From Alphaproteobacteria bacterium (GTDB taxonomy: Bacteria; Pseudomonadota; Alphaproteobacteria; Rhodobacterales; Rhodobacteraceae), in assembly GCA_030431935.1 (NCBI GenBank), contig JAUIIC010000010.1, positions 1-37,157 of the forward strand: a DNA stretch of 37,157 bases, written 5' to 3'. This document shows positions 14,595-22,934 of this stretch, piece after piece; within the stretch, counting starts at the first letter, position 1; each line of letters begins with the position of its first letter. Below the pieces are notes generated by a model. The model was not told where the DNA came from. It worked only from the letters and a program-made list of their open reading frames with translations, and ran no database searches. The position numbers and the translations under genes were made by a program.

Positions 14595-16100
14595 CTATCC
14601 CAGAAGCTCGGGATGGGGCAGCAGCGCGGCGGGAAGGTTCTGGTAGCTGACCGGCCGCAGCCAGCGCACGATCGCCAGCGTGCCCACAGAGGTGGAGCGG
14701 ACGTCGGTGCTGGCCGGATAGGGGCCGCCATGCATCATGGCCGAGCAGACCTCTACCCCCGTGGGCCAGTTGTTCCAGATCAGGCGGCCTGCCTTCTCTT
14801 CGAGGATCGGCAGGAGATCGCGGGCCAGCGCGTGGTCGCCGTCATCGGCCTGAAGCGTCGCGGTAAGCTGGCCGGCAAGGCCCTCGGCGATCGCCTGCAT
14901 CTCGTCCGTGTCCGTGCATTCGACGATGATCCCGGCGGGGCCGAACACCTCTTCCTGAAGGTCGGGCGTCGCGCGCCATGTCGCCGCGTCGGTCCGGAAG
15001 ATCGCCGGGCTGGCGTGCCGCGGCTCTTCGGCGTCGCGCGGCGCGGTCAGCGGCTCGGCCTTGCCGGCAAGCACGTTCCGTCCGTCCCGGAAGGCGCCGC
15101 AGATGGCGTCGGTCAGCATCTTCTGCCCGGCCCCCGCATCGGCCGCGGCGACGGCCGCGGAGGTGAACTCGGCCAGCCCGTCGCCGCGGATGGCGACGAC
15201 CACGCCCGGGTTCGTGCAGAACTGCCCCGCGCCCATGGTCAGGGACTGAACCCAGCCCGCGGCGATCGCCCCGGCCCGGGCCGAAAGCGCGGCGGGCAGC
15301 ACGAAGCACGGGTTGACCGAGCCCAGTTCGCCGTAGAACGGGATCGGGACAGGGCGCGCATGGCAAAGGTCATACAGCGCGCGCCCGCCCCGGAGAGAGC
15401 CGGTAAAGCCCACGGCACAGATCTCGGGATGGCGGACCAGCGCCTCGCCCACCTCGCGCCCGGCGCCATGCACAAGCTGGAAGGTCGCGGCGGGCATGTC
15501 GCAGCGCGAGACGGCGGCGGCGATGGCGCGGGCCACCAGTTCGGCGGTGCCGGGATGGGCGGGGTGCCCCTTGACGATCACCGGACAGCCGGCGGCCAGC
15601 GCGCTGGCGGTGTCGCCACCGGCGGTCGAGAAGGCGAGCGGGAAGTTCGACGCGCCGAACACCGCCACGGGCCCGATCGGGCGATGCGTCAGTCGGATTT
15701 CGGGGCGGGGAAGCGGCTGGCGGTCCGGCAGCGCCGGGTCGACGCGCGCATCGAGATAGTCGGTCGTCTCGATCAGGTCGGCGAACATCCGAAGCTGGCC
15801 GGTGGTGCGCCCGCGTTCGCCGACCAGCCGCGCCTCGGGCAGGCCGGATTCGGCCATGGCGGTTTCGGTGATCGCGTCGCCCAGAGCGTCGATCTCTTCG
15901 GCGATGGCGCGCAGGAACGCCGCGCGGGCCTCGCGCGAGGTTCCGGCGAAGGCGCGGAAGTCGCGGCGGGCGGCACGGCAGGCGGCATCCACCTGCGCCA
16001 TCATCGCCTGGGCAACGGACAGCCCGTCGACATCGCCGGACGGCAGCGCCGAGTCAGAGCCATGCCAGGCCCCGTCGATAAGGTTCTTTCCGGTCAACAT
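14595..16100 (-). CDS. Alpha-ketoglutarate semialdehyde (2,5-dioxopentanoate) dehydrogenase
   Basis: 501 residues of the aldehyde dehydrogenase superfamily. Catalytic C295 is in AGQFCTNPG, E258 in FYGELGSVNP, N152 in GASNFP and the cofactor-binding K177 in VIVKGHP. The variant motifs SNFPLAFSTAGGDTASALAA and VKGHPAHPGT are those of alpha-ketoglutarate semialdehyde dehydrogenases. It produces 2-oxoglutarate, completing sugar-acid oxidation. It is the last gene of the leftward operon, four bases after the 2-keto-3-deoxy acid dehydratase gene that should supply its substrate. GGGGAA lies about 9 bp before the ATG. Confidence 0.88.
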   Translation of the reverse strand: MLTGKNLIDGAWHGSDSALPSGDVDGLSVAQAMMAQVDAACRAARRDFRAFAGTSREARAAFLRAIAEEIDALGDAITETAMAESGLPEARLVGERGRTTGQLRMFADLIETTDYLDARVDPALPDRQPLPRPEIRLTHRPIGPVAVFGASNFPLAFSTAGGDTASALAAGCPVIVKGHPAHPGTAELVARAIAAAVSRCDMPAATFQLVHGAGREVGEALVRHPEICAVGFTGSLRGGRALYDLCHARPVPIPFYGELGSVNPCFVLPAALSARAGAIAAGWVQSLTMGAGQFCTNPGVVVAIRGDGLAEFTSAAVAAADAGAGQKMLTDAICGAFRDGRNVLAGKAEPLTAPRDAEEPRHASPAIFRTDAATWRATPDLQEEVFGPAGIIVECTDTDEMQAIAEGLAGQLTATLQADDGDHALARDLLPILEEKAGRLIWNNWPTGVEVCSAMMHGGPYPASTDVRSTSVGTLAIVRWLRPVSYQNLPAALLPHPELLG

Positions 16101-16104
16101 CAGT

Positions 16105-17013
16105 TCATTTTCCCCAACTCAGGACCATCGGTTCGAGCGGCCGCAAGAGGTCCAGCAACCGCGCGCGGATCGCGGGATGCAGCGGCGGGATCGGGTGTCG
16201 GCAGAACTCGGACCGGATCACGCCGCCCTCGACCATCGCGGCCTTGGTCGAACGCCAGCCACATTGCCGGTTTTCGTGGTTGATGGCCATGGCCACGCGA
16301 CCGTATGCCTCGGTCGCACCCGCGACGTCGCCTGCGAGATGCCGTTCGATCACCGGCTTGATCTGGTCGACGATCATGCCGCTGGTCATCGAGCCGGTGG
16401 CGCCCGCGTCGAGATCGGCCAGAAGCGTGATGCCCTCTTCGCCGTCGAAGGGGCCCTCGATCACCTCGCCGCCCTCGGCGATCAGGGCGCGCAGCTTGTT
16501 CGCGGCCTGCGGGCATTCGATCTTGAACAGGCGCACCTCTTCGATCTCTTGCGCCATGCGCACCAGAAGCGGCACCGGCAGGTCGACGCCCGAAAGCGGC
16601 GCGTCCTGCACCATGATCGGGATACCCACCTCGCCCACGGCGCGGAACTGTTCGAACGTCTGTTCCGGCGTGCCCTTGAGCAGCGCGCCGTGGTAGGGTG
16701 GCATCATCATCACGATGTCGGCGCCCAGCGCCTTGGCCAGCCGCGCCCGTTCCACCGCGATCTGCGTGGCGAAATGGCTGATGGTGACGATCATCGGCAC
16801 CCGCCCCGCGACATGTTCGAGGCACAGGCGCATCAGCAGCTCGCGTTCCGCGTCCGAGATCAGGAACTGCTCGGAAAAGTTCGCCAGGATGCAGATGCCG
16901 TCCGCGCCCTGGTCGATGAGGCAGTCGAGGACGCGCTTCATCCCCTCGGGATCGAGCGTGCCGTCGTCGTTGAAGGGGGTCGGGGCGACGGGCCAGATGC
17001 CGGAATAGGTCAT
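16105..17013 (-). CDS. 2-keto-3-deoxy-pentonate (L-arabonate/L-lyxonate type) dehydratase, DapA superfamily
   Basis: 302 residues forming a DapA-type TIM barrel. K164 in LFKIECPQA is the Schiff-base lysine. Where DapA has a catalytic tyrosine (YNVP) this protein has QDAPLSG (136-142), as expected for dehydratases rather than aldolases or condensing enzymes in this group, though I recall this only loosely. It would convert a 2-keto-3-deoxypentonate to alpha-ketoglutarate semialdehyde. It is encoded between the sugar-acid dehydratase (4-bp overlap) and the semialdehyde dehydrogenase. A 5-dehydro-4-deoxyglucarate dehydratase would yield the same product and cannot be excluded. Confidence 0.8.
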   Translation of the reverse strand: MTYSGIWPVAPTPFNDDGTLDPEGMKRVLDCLIDQGADGICILANFSEQFLISDAERELLMRLCLEHVAGRVPMIVTISHFATQIAVERARLAKALGADIVMMMPPYHGALLKGTPEQTFEQFRAVGEVGIPIMVQDAPLSGVDLPVPLLVRMAQEIEEVRLFKIECPQAANKLRALIAEGGEVIEGPFDGEEGITLLADLDAGATGSMTSGMIVDQIKPVIERHLAGDVAGATEAYGRVAMAINHENRQCGWRSTKAAMVEGGVIRSEFCRHPIPPLHPAIRARLLDLLRPLEPMVLSWGK

Positions 17014-18185
17014 TCGTAGATCTCGAAGTGATGCAGGTGCTTGTCGGTGATCGAGATGCCGAGCCCCGGCAGGTCGTCGTCGAGTTGGAGGAAGCCGTCC
17101 CTGGCCTCGGGGTCGCCCTCGAAGATGTAGTAGAACAGCTCGTTGCCCACCTCGACGTCGAAGACGGGGAAGTATTCCGAGATCATGCAGTTCGCGTTCG
17201 CCATGGTCAGGTGATAGTTGTGCATCTGCCCGGCGTGCGGGATCACCGGCACCTGGAAGGCCTCGGCGATGGCGTTGATCTTTTGCGCCGCGGTGATGCC
17301 GCCGACGCGGTTGGTGTCGTACTGCAGGACGCTGACGGCCTTGGTGGCGATCAGGTCCTTGCAGCCGATCACGCTGAACTCGTGCTCGCCGCCGGAAATC
17401 GGGACGATGCCCATGGCGTTGAGTTCGCGGTAGCCCTCGACGTCATCGGCGATGACGGGTTCCTCCAGCCAGCGGGGTTCGTATTTCGCGAGCTTCGGCA
17501 GCATCCGCTTGGCGTAGTCGATGTTCCAGCCCATGTAGCATTCGAGCATAAGGTCGGCGTCCCAGCCGATCGCCTCGCGCACCGCCTCGACGCGCTTGAG
17601 GTTCTCTCGCATCCCCGGCGCGCCGTCCTTGGGGCCCCAGCCGAACCGCATCTTGTAGGCGGTATAGCCCTCGGCCCGTGCCGCGGCGGCCTCTTTCTGC
17701 ATCGCGTCGATGGGGCCGGAGTAGAGCTTGGAGTAATAGACCGGGATCTTTTCCTTGGTGCGCCCGCCCAGCAGCTTGAACACCGGCTTGCCCGCAAGTT
17801 TCCCCATCAGATCCCAGATCGCGATGTCGATGGCGCTCATCGCGGTCATGCCGATGCCCTTGCGGCCCCAGGCATGACTGCGGCGGTACATCTTTTCCCA
17901 GATATAGGCATAGTCGAACGGGTCCTCGCCGATCACGAGCGGGGCGTACCAGTCGTCGATGGCCTTCTTGACCACGGTCGGGGCCAGTGCGGCGTTGCCG
18001 ATGCCGATGGTGCCGTCCTCGGTTTCCACCTCGCAGGTCAGCCACTGGTGGAACCGGAACGAGGCCATCGCGTCGCCCTTCATCCAGAGCGCGTCCGAGG
18101 CGTTGGTGCAGAAATTGCCCGCCGGCGGCACGATGGGGCCGGTCCAGTTCCAGACGCGGGTGCGGAGAGACTTTATCCTGGTCAT
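17010..18185 (-). CDS. Enolase-superfamily sugar-acid dehydratase (L-rhamnonate/L-lyxonate dehydratase type)
   Basis: 391 residues from the ATG at 18185; the longer open frame upstream runs through the preceding gene's end and is not used. The N-terminal segment resembles RhmD proteins. Metal-ligand candidates are E215 (LMLECYMGW), E241 or E242 ([10 protein letters not shown]) and E267 (SGGEHEF). H317 in [10 protein letters not shown] is the likely general base and K178 ([10 protein letters not shown]) stabilises the enolate. Enzymes of this group dehydrate L-rhamnonate, L-mannonate or L-lyxonate to 2-keto-3-deoxy acids. The downstream dehydratase and semialdehyde dehydrogenase fit a five-carbon acid such as L-lyxonate, because L-rhamnonate would not give alpha-ketoglutarate semialdehyde. 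Confidence 0.82.
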   Translation of the reverse strand: MTRIKSLRTRVWNWTGPIVPPAGNFCTNASDALWMKGDAMASFRFHQWLTCEVETEDGTIGIGNAALAPTVVKKAIDDWYAPLVIGEDPFDYAYIWEKMYRRSHAWGRKGIGMTAMSAIDIAIWDLMGKLAGKPVFKLLGGRTKEKIPVYYSKLYSGPIDAMQKEAAAARAEGYTAYKMRFGWGPKDGAPGMRENLKRVEAVREAIGWDADLMLECYMGWNIDYAKRMLPKLAKYEPRWLEEPVIADDVEGYRELNAMGIVPISGGEHEFSVIGCKDLIATKAVSVLQYDTNRVGGITAAQKINAIAEAFQVPVIPHAGQMHNYHLTMANANCMISEYFPVFDVEVGNELFYYIFEGDPEARDGFLQLDDDLPGLGISITDKHLHHFEIYE

Positions 18186-18201
18186 CGGTTGTTCCCGTTC
18201 A

Positions 18202-19224
18202 TCATGCTGCGGCGCGCTGGGCGCGGTGGGTCGTGGCCATGCGCACCAGCAGGTCGAAGGCCTGGCGCGTGGCGCCGACATTGGCGATGTTCTGTCCGGC
18301 GATGTCGAAGGCGGTGCCGTGCGCCGGCGTCGTCACCGGAACCGGCAGGCCGCCGGCCACGGTCACGCCACGCTCGAATCCCAGCAGCTTTATCGCGATC
18401 TGTCCCTGGTCGTGATACATGGTGACGACCGCGTCCACCTCGCCCCGGATCGCCTTGAGAAAGACCGTGTCCGAGGGCCAGGGGCCGGTGACGTCCTTTT
18501 GCCGTTCCTGCGCGGAACGGATCACCGGGGCCAGGATGTCGATCTCTTCGCGCCCGAACTTGCCGTTGTCGCCCGCGTGGGGGTTCAGGGCGGCCACCGC
18601 GATCCGGGGCCGGGTCTTGCCCGCGCGCTTCAACGTGTCCTCGGCCAGGCCGATGGCGTTCTCGACGCCTTCGGGCGTGATGTTCCCGGCCACGTCGCGC
18701 AGGCCGATATGGCTGGTCACGCGGGTGGTCATCAGCTCGTCCAGCACGTTGAGTTCGCCGTGATACCCCTCATGCCCCAGGTAGCGGGCCATGTAGCGAT
18801 GCTCGTCCTCGGCATCCATGCCGGCCGCCGTCAGCGCGGCCTTGTTGAACGGGCCGAACAGGATGCCATCGACCTTGTCCGCCATCGCCAGGTCCAGGGC
18901 CTTGTCGAGACACCGCAGGCTGGAGCGCCCGCCCGCCTCGGTGACCTGCGCGATGCAAACCTCTTGCGGCGCGATCGTGTCGAGGGGCAGCCAGCCAAGG
19001 CCCGGATGGGTGCCGACCTGGTCTTCGCCCAGTTCCACCGGCCCGAGGTCGAGGTCGAGCCCCGCCTGCCCCGCCCCCTGCCGCCAGACATGCGCATCCC
19101 CGACCAGAAGGATATCGGCGGCATCCCGCACACCCTCTTCGTGCAGCAGTTTCACGACAAGCTCTGGCCCGATGCCGGACGGATCCCCGGGAACGATGGC
19201 GATACGTGGTTTCAGAGGGGTCAT
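18202..19224 (-). CDS. PdxA2-type NAD-dependent 4-hydroxythreonine-4-phosphate dehydrogenase family protein
   Basis: 340 residues. The start at 19224 is set by the ATGA overlap with the transporter gene stop and by the family N-terminus [16 protein letters not shown]. Three metal-binding histidines are present: in [11 protein letters not shown], in NPHAGDNG and in HGTAFDIAG. The [12 protein letters not shown] segment is characteristic of PdxA2 proteins, which oxidise phosphorylated four-carbon acid sugars such as erythronate- or threonate-4-phosphate, rather than of vitamin B6 synthesis. The usual DUF1537-type kinase partner is missing from the window. The gene is co-transcribed with a TRAP transporter and pentonate enzymes. 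Confidence 0.85.
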   Translation of the reverse strand: MTPLKPRIAIVPGDPSGIGPELVVKLLHEEGVRDAADILLVGDAHVWRQGAGQAGLDLDLGPVELGEDQVGTHPGLGWLPLDTIAPQEVCIAQVTEAGGRSSLRCLDKALDLAMADKVDGILFGPFNKAALTAAGMDAEDEHRYMARYLGHEGYHGELNVLDELMTTRVTSHIGLRDVAGNITPEGVENAIGLAEDTLKRAGKTRPRIAVAALNPHAGDNGKFGREEIDILAPVIRSAQERQKDVTGPWPSDTVFLKAIRGEVDAVVTMYHDQGQIAIKLLGFERGVTVAGGLPVPVTTPAHGTAFDIAGQNIANVGATRQAFDLLVRMATTHRAQRAAA

Positions 19225-20501
19225 TGCACAAGCTCCGTCAGCGCCAGAGAGACCGAGGGCACGTAGGTGACCAGCAGCAGGATGAACGCCAGCACGCCGA
19301 TGAACGGCAGGTTGGTGCGCGAGGTCTCCCATATCCCGGCGCGGGCGATGGAACACGAGGTGATGAGCACAGAGGCCACCGGCGGCGTCTGCTGCCCGAT
19401 CGCAAGGTTAAGCGTCACCATGATGCCGAAGTGGATCGGGTCGATGCCCACCGCATTCACCAGCGGCATGACCACCGGCACCACGAGGATGATCGCGGCC
19501 GCCCCGTGCAGGAACATGCCGAGGACCAGAAGCAGCAGGTTCAGCAGCGCGAGGACGACCAGCGGGTTCTGGGTGAACTCCAGGATCTGGGCGGCCAGCT
19601 GCTGCGGCACCTGGGCCTGCGTCAGAAACAAGCCCAGCGCGGCAGAGGTGGCGACAAGCAGCATCACCACGCCGGTCTGGCTGACGCCTTCCAGCATCGC
19701 CTTGCGCAGGCGCCGGATGTCGAGGTCACGGTAGATGAACAGCCCGATCACCAGCGCCGCGACCACCGCAAGCCCTGCGCCCTCGGTCGCGGTGACGAGG
19801 CCCGAGAAGATGCCGCCAAGGATGATGATCGGCATCAGAAGCGCCCAGAACGCCGCCTTGAAGGACCGCCAGACATGGCAGAGGTCAAAGCCCTCGGCGC
19901 GCGGCAGGTCGTAGCGGATGGCAAGGATGTAGGTCACCAGCATCAGGAGAAACCCGCCCAGAACGCCCGGCACGACGCCCGCGACGAAGAGCTTGAGGAC
20001 CGAGGTTTCCGCGATGGCGCCATACAGGATCATCGGGATGGACGGCGGGATGATGATGGCGAGCGAGGCCGAGGACGAGGTGATGGCGGCGGCCAGCGTC
20101 CGGGAATAGCCGCGCTTCTTCATCTCGGGGATCAGCACGGTGCCGGTGGCGGCCACGTCGGCCACGGCGGACCCGGAAATCTCGGCAAAGACCATCGAGA
20201 CGCCGATGTTGACCATGCCAAGCCCGCCCCGGACAAAGCCGATCAGCGCGGTGACGAAGTTGATGAGCCGGACGGAAATGCCCGAGGTGTTCATCAGGTT
20301 GCCCGCCAGGATGAACAGCGGGATCGCGATGAGCGGGAACTTCGTCGCGCCGGAATAAAGCGCGATGGCCATGTCATAGAGGCTGTTCACGCCAGAGGTC
20401 GACAGGAAGCCGCCCAGCGCGACGATCCCGATCGCAATGGCGATCGGCACGTTGATGAGGATGAGCGCGATAAGCGCGGTGGCGGTCAGAAGAAGGATCA
20501 T
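19221..20501 (-). CDS. dctM: TRAP transporter large membrane subunit (DctM)
   Basis: 426 residues, almost entirely hydrophobic, with the 12 or so helices expected of DctM. Typical family stretches are ATKFPLIAIPLFILAGNLMN, EISGSAVADVAATGT and IIPPSIPMILYG. It forms the sodium-driven channel for the sugar acid delivered by the periplasmic receptor. It overlaps dctQ and pdxA2 by 4 bp each, so the three are translationally coupled. Confidence 0.93.
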   Translation of the reverse strand: MILLLTATALIALILINVPIAIAIGIVALGGFLSTSGVNSLYDMAIALYSGATKFPLIAIPLFILAGNLMNTSGISVRLINFVTALIGFVRGGLGMVNIGVSMVFAEISGSAVADVAATGTVLIPEMKKRGYSRTLAAAITSSSASLAIIIPPSIPMILYGAIAETSVLKLFVAGVVPGVLGGFLLMLVTYILAIRYDLPRAEGFDLCHVWRSFKAAFWALLMPIIILGGIFSGLVTATEGAGLAVVAALVIGLFIYRDLDIRRLRKAMLEGVSQTGVVMLLVATSAALGLFLTQAQVPQQLAAQILEFTQNPLVVLALLNLLLLVLGMFLHGAAAIILVVPVVMPLVNAVGIDPIHFGIMVTLNLAIGQQTPPVASVLITSCSIARAGIWETSRTNLPFIGVLAFILLLVTYVPSVSLALTELVQ

Positions 20502-21061
20502 GTCCTGGTCTCCGTGCGCGCTTGCGCGGCGTTTTCCCGTTCGGCCTCGGCGATGGCCTGTTCGATCTCTGCATGTTCGGGATCGATGCCCGCCGCCGCG
20601 TTGCGCAGGGCGCGCGGCATGGTCAGGAGCGTTCCGATAATCATGATGACGGCAGAGATGGGGATGATCGACTGCACGATATCAAGTGTAAGCCAGCGCA
20701 AGCTGAGCAGCGAATCCCACTTGGCCACGGCAAGCACCGCGTTGCCATACCAGGCGACCACGGCGAAATACCCGATCACCAGCAGTTCCGAGAACAGCGC
20801 CAGCGCGACGGCGGCCGGGCGCGGCAGGGCGGCGACAAGGCCCCCGAAGCTCATGTGCTGGCGCAGGAAGACGGCATAGCTGGCCCCGAAATAGGTCAGC
20901 CAGGCCAAGAGCACGCTTGCGATCTCGTCATACCAGGACGGCGAGGCGCCCAGGGTGCGCGCCGTGGTCGAATAGACCACCGCCGCCGTCAGCGTCAGGA
21001 GTAGGACGAGGCAGATCACCTCGAGACAGCGCAAGAGCGCGCGCTCTATGAACGAGACCAT
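20498..21061 (-). CDS. dctQ: TRAP transporter small membrane subunit (DctQ)
   Basis: 187 residues from the ATG at 21061; an ATG at 21070 adds three residues (MHS) and neither has a strong ribosome site. Four membrane helices are followed by a cytoplasmic tail rich in Glu and Ala. The DctQ-type segment GASPSWYDEIASVLLAWLTY is present. It pairs with DctM in the membrane. It is separated from dctP by a hairpin (21089-21112) and overlaps dctM by 4 bp. Confidence 0.88.
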   Translation of the reverse strand: MVSFIERALLRCLEVICLVLLLTLTAAVVYSTTARTLGASPSWYDEIASVLLAWLTYFGASYAVFLRQHMSFGGLVAALPRPAAVALALFSELLVIGYFAVVAWYGNAVLAVAKWDSLLSLRWLTLDIVQSIIPISAVIMIIGTLLTMPRALRNAAAGIDPEHAEIEQAIAEAERENAAQARTETRT

Positions 21062-21088
21062 GCTGTGCATCCGTGGGAAGGGCGGGAC

Positions 21089-21112
21089 GCCCGGCCGAGA
21101 ACCCGGCCGGGC
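21089..21112 (-). terminator. Intercistronic hairpin between dctP and dctQM
   Basis: A perfect 8-bp GC stem, GCCCGGCC/GGCCGGGC, with an 8-nt loop. No T-tract follows in the minus direction. In TRAP operons such a hairpin often protects or partly terminates the receptor message, so that receptor is made in excess over permease. Confidence 0.5.
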
Positions 21113-21128
21113 TTTGCTGCCTGTGGGC

Positions 21129-22112
21129 TCAGTTGGCGAGCGCCTGTGCGCGGGCGACCAGTTCGGCCCCGCCCTCGACCTTTTCGGCGAAGGCCGCGTA
21201 GACCGGCGCCGAGGCCGCGATGAAGGCTGCCTTGTCGGCGACGTTCACCGCCACGCCGGCGGCCTCGATCTTGGCGACCAGTTCGTTGTCGGCCTTCTCG
21301 CCCTCGGCGAGCGCCCAGTCCTGGATCGTGCCCGACACCTCGGTCACGGCCGCCTTCACGTCATCGGGAAGCCCGTCCCACACGCCCAGGCCGCTGGTCA
21401 GGTAGGTCGGCGAATAGACGTGGCCGGTCATGCTGAGATACTTCTGCACTTCCTGGAAGTTGGCGCCGGTGATGTTGGTCAGCGGGTTTTCCTGCCCGTC
21501 CATCGTGCCGGTCTGCAGCGCGACGAACACCTCCGAGAAGGACATGGGCGTCGGGTTGGCGCCCCATTCCTTGAACATGGCGACGCGCCATTCCGAGGAC
21601 GGCGTGCGGATCTTCAGGCCGTCGAGGTCGGCGGGCACGTTGATCGGGCGGACGTTATTGGTGATCTGGCGGAAGCCGTTCTCCCAGGTCGACAGGACCT
21701 TGAGGCCGGCCTCTTCCGCCTTGGGCGCAAGCTCTGCCTGTACGATCTGCGCGTCGACAGCCTTGAGGTGCTCGCGGTCCTGCACGAGGAACGGCATGTC
21801 GAATAGCGCGAATTCCGGCGCCACGTTCGTCATGATCGAGGAAATCAGCGTGAAGTGAACCGTGCCGAGACGGAGCTTCTGCATCAGTTCCTTTTCATCG
21901 CCAAGCTGGCCATCGGCATAGAACTCGACGGTGTGGGCATCGCCCAGCGCGGCCTGAAGGTCTTCGGCGAACTTGGCGGCACTGCGGCCCTGCAGGCTGT
22001 TCGCTGCGGCGCCGACGGCGACGATGTAGGTATCGGCAATGGCGGGCACGGCACCGAAAGAGACGGTGCAGGCCAGAAGTCCGGCCGAGAGGCCAATTTT
22101 CACTTGTTTCAT
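21129..22112 (-). CDS. dctP: TRAP transporter periplasmic substrate-binding protein (DctP family)
   Basis: 327 residues with a signal peptide (cleavage after AIA near residue 26). The DctP fold is shown by EFYADGQLGDEKELMQKLR, by KIRTPSSEWR with the substrate carboxylate-binding arginine, and by LQTGTMDGQENP. It captures an acid substrate, probably a pentonate or related sugar acid given the operon. A very strong ribosome site (GGAGGAGGAG) and the downstream hairpin fit high expression. First gene of the acid-sugar operon. Confidence 0.93.
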   Translation of the reverse strand: MKQVKIGLSAGLLACTVSFGAVPAIADTYIVAVGAAANSLQGRSAAKFAEDLQAALGDAHTVEFYADGQLGDEKELMQKLRLGTVHFTLISSIMTNVAPEFALFDMPFLVQDREHLKAVDAQIVQAELAPKAEEAGLKVLSTWENGFRQITNNVRPINVPADLDGLKIRTPSSEWRVAMFKEWGANPTPMSFSEVFVALQTGTMDGQENPLTNITGANFQEVQKYLSMTGHVYSPTYLTSGLGVWDGLPDDVKAAVTEVSGTIQDWALAEGEKADNELVAKIEAAGVAVNVADKAAFIAASAPVYAAFAEKVEGGAELVARAQALAN

Positions 22113-22169
22113 GGGCGTTTCTCCTCCTCCGTTCGCGACTGGCGTCCGGCCGCGCGTTTAGGTGCATTT

Positions 22170-22199
22170 TGTATACACGTAGCAAAAATTCATCTTCAA
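22170..22199 (-). promoter_or_regulatory. dctP promoter with overlapping GntR operator
   Basis: On the minus strand TTGAAG (22199-22194) is followed by an 18-bp spacer and TATACA (22175-22170). The -10 lies inside the perfect palindrome TGTATACA (22170-22177), which fits the TTGTATACAA-like sites of FadR-subfamily GntR regulators. Binding there would block RNA polymerase. The adjacent divergent gntR gene is the likely source of the repressor. Confidence 0.55.
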
Positions 22200-22268
22200 G
22201 GTATTTTTTGTTGGGCCGCCCGGAATTGCCCGTTATCATCGAAATCAAGGCAAGACAGAGCGTTAGGC

Positions 22269-22922
22269 ATGAACACGTCGCTGGCGATCACCAACCGGTC
22301 CCTTCACGATCAGGTCGCGAACCGCGTGCGCGATCTCATCATCGAGGGCGTTCTGGAACCGGGCAGCCGAATCGACGAGGCGGGCCTCATCGAAGAGCTT
22401 GGCGTGTCGCGCACGCCCTTCCGCGAGGCGCTGCGCACGCTGGCCGCCGAGGGGCTGGTGATCGTGCGGCCTTCGAAGGGCAGCGTGGTGCGCAAGCTGA
22501 CGCCCGAGGATGTCTTTGCAATGCTGGAGGTGCTGGGGCACCTGGAACAGCTGGCGGGCGAACTGGCCTGCGCCAGGGCGACGGACCGGGAGATCGCGGA
22601 ACTGGCGGACCTGCATGACCGGATGCTCGACCACTACCGCACGCGCGACCGGATGCCCTATTACAAGCTGAACCAGGAGTTCCATTCGCGGCTGACCGAG
22701 CTTTCGAAGAACGAGACCCTGCAGGATATGCAGCGCAACCTTCAGGCGCGGCTGAAGCGCATCCGCTACATCGGCAACCAGCGGCCCGAATACTGGGCGG
22801 GCGCCGTCGAGGATCACGAGGCGATGGTGGTCGCCCTGAAGGCCCGCGACGGAAAGCGCCTTGGCCAGGCCATGGCCCAGCACATCGCCAACACCTGGGA
22901 CCGGGTGAAGGACAGCATCTGA
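22269..22922 (+). CDS. GntR-family transcriptional regulator (FadR/FCD subfamily)
   Basis: 217 residues from the ATG at 22269. An N-terminal winged helix (about 10-75) contains DLIIEGVLEPGSRIDEAGL and ELGVSRTPFREALRTLAAEGL. A C-terminal FCD helical domain follows, with metal-ligand-type residues in NQEFHSRLTEL and near EDHEAMVVAL and MAQHIANTW. It is divergent from the TRAP/pentonate operon and presumably represses it until an acid-sugar intermediate binds. An ORF extending upstream to 21855 runs antisense through dctP and is not used. Confidence 0.9.
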   Translation: MNTSLAITNRSLHDQVANRVRDLIIEGVLEPGSRIDEAGLIEELGVSRTPFREALRTLAAEGLVIVRPSKGSVVRKLTPEDVFAMLEVLGHLEQLAGELACARATDREIAELADLHDRMLDHYRTRDRMPYYKLNQEFHSRLTELSKNETLQDMQRNLQARLKRIRYIGNQRPEYWAGAVEDHEAMVVALKARDGKRLGQAMAQHIANTWDRVKDSI

Positions 22923-22934
22923 CCGCGCCCGGCG

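Noticed and set aside
18202-19224. Vitamin B6 biosynthesis gene pdxA
   Set aside because: The operon context (TRAP transporter, sugar-acid enzymes) and PdxA2-like motifs point to catabolism.
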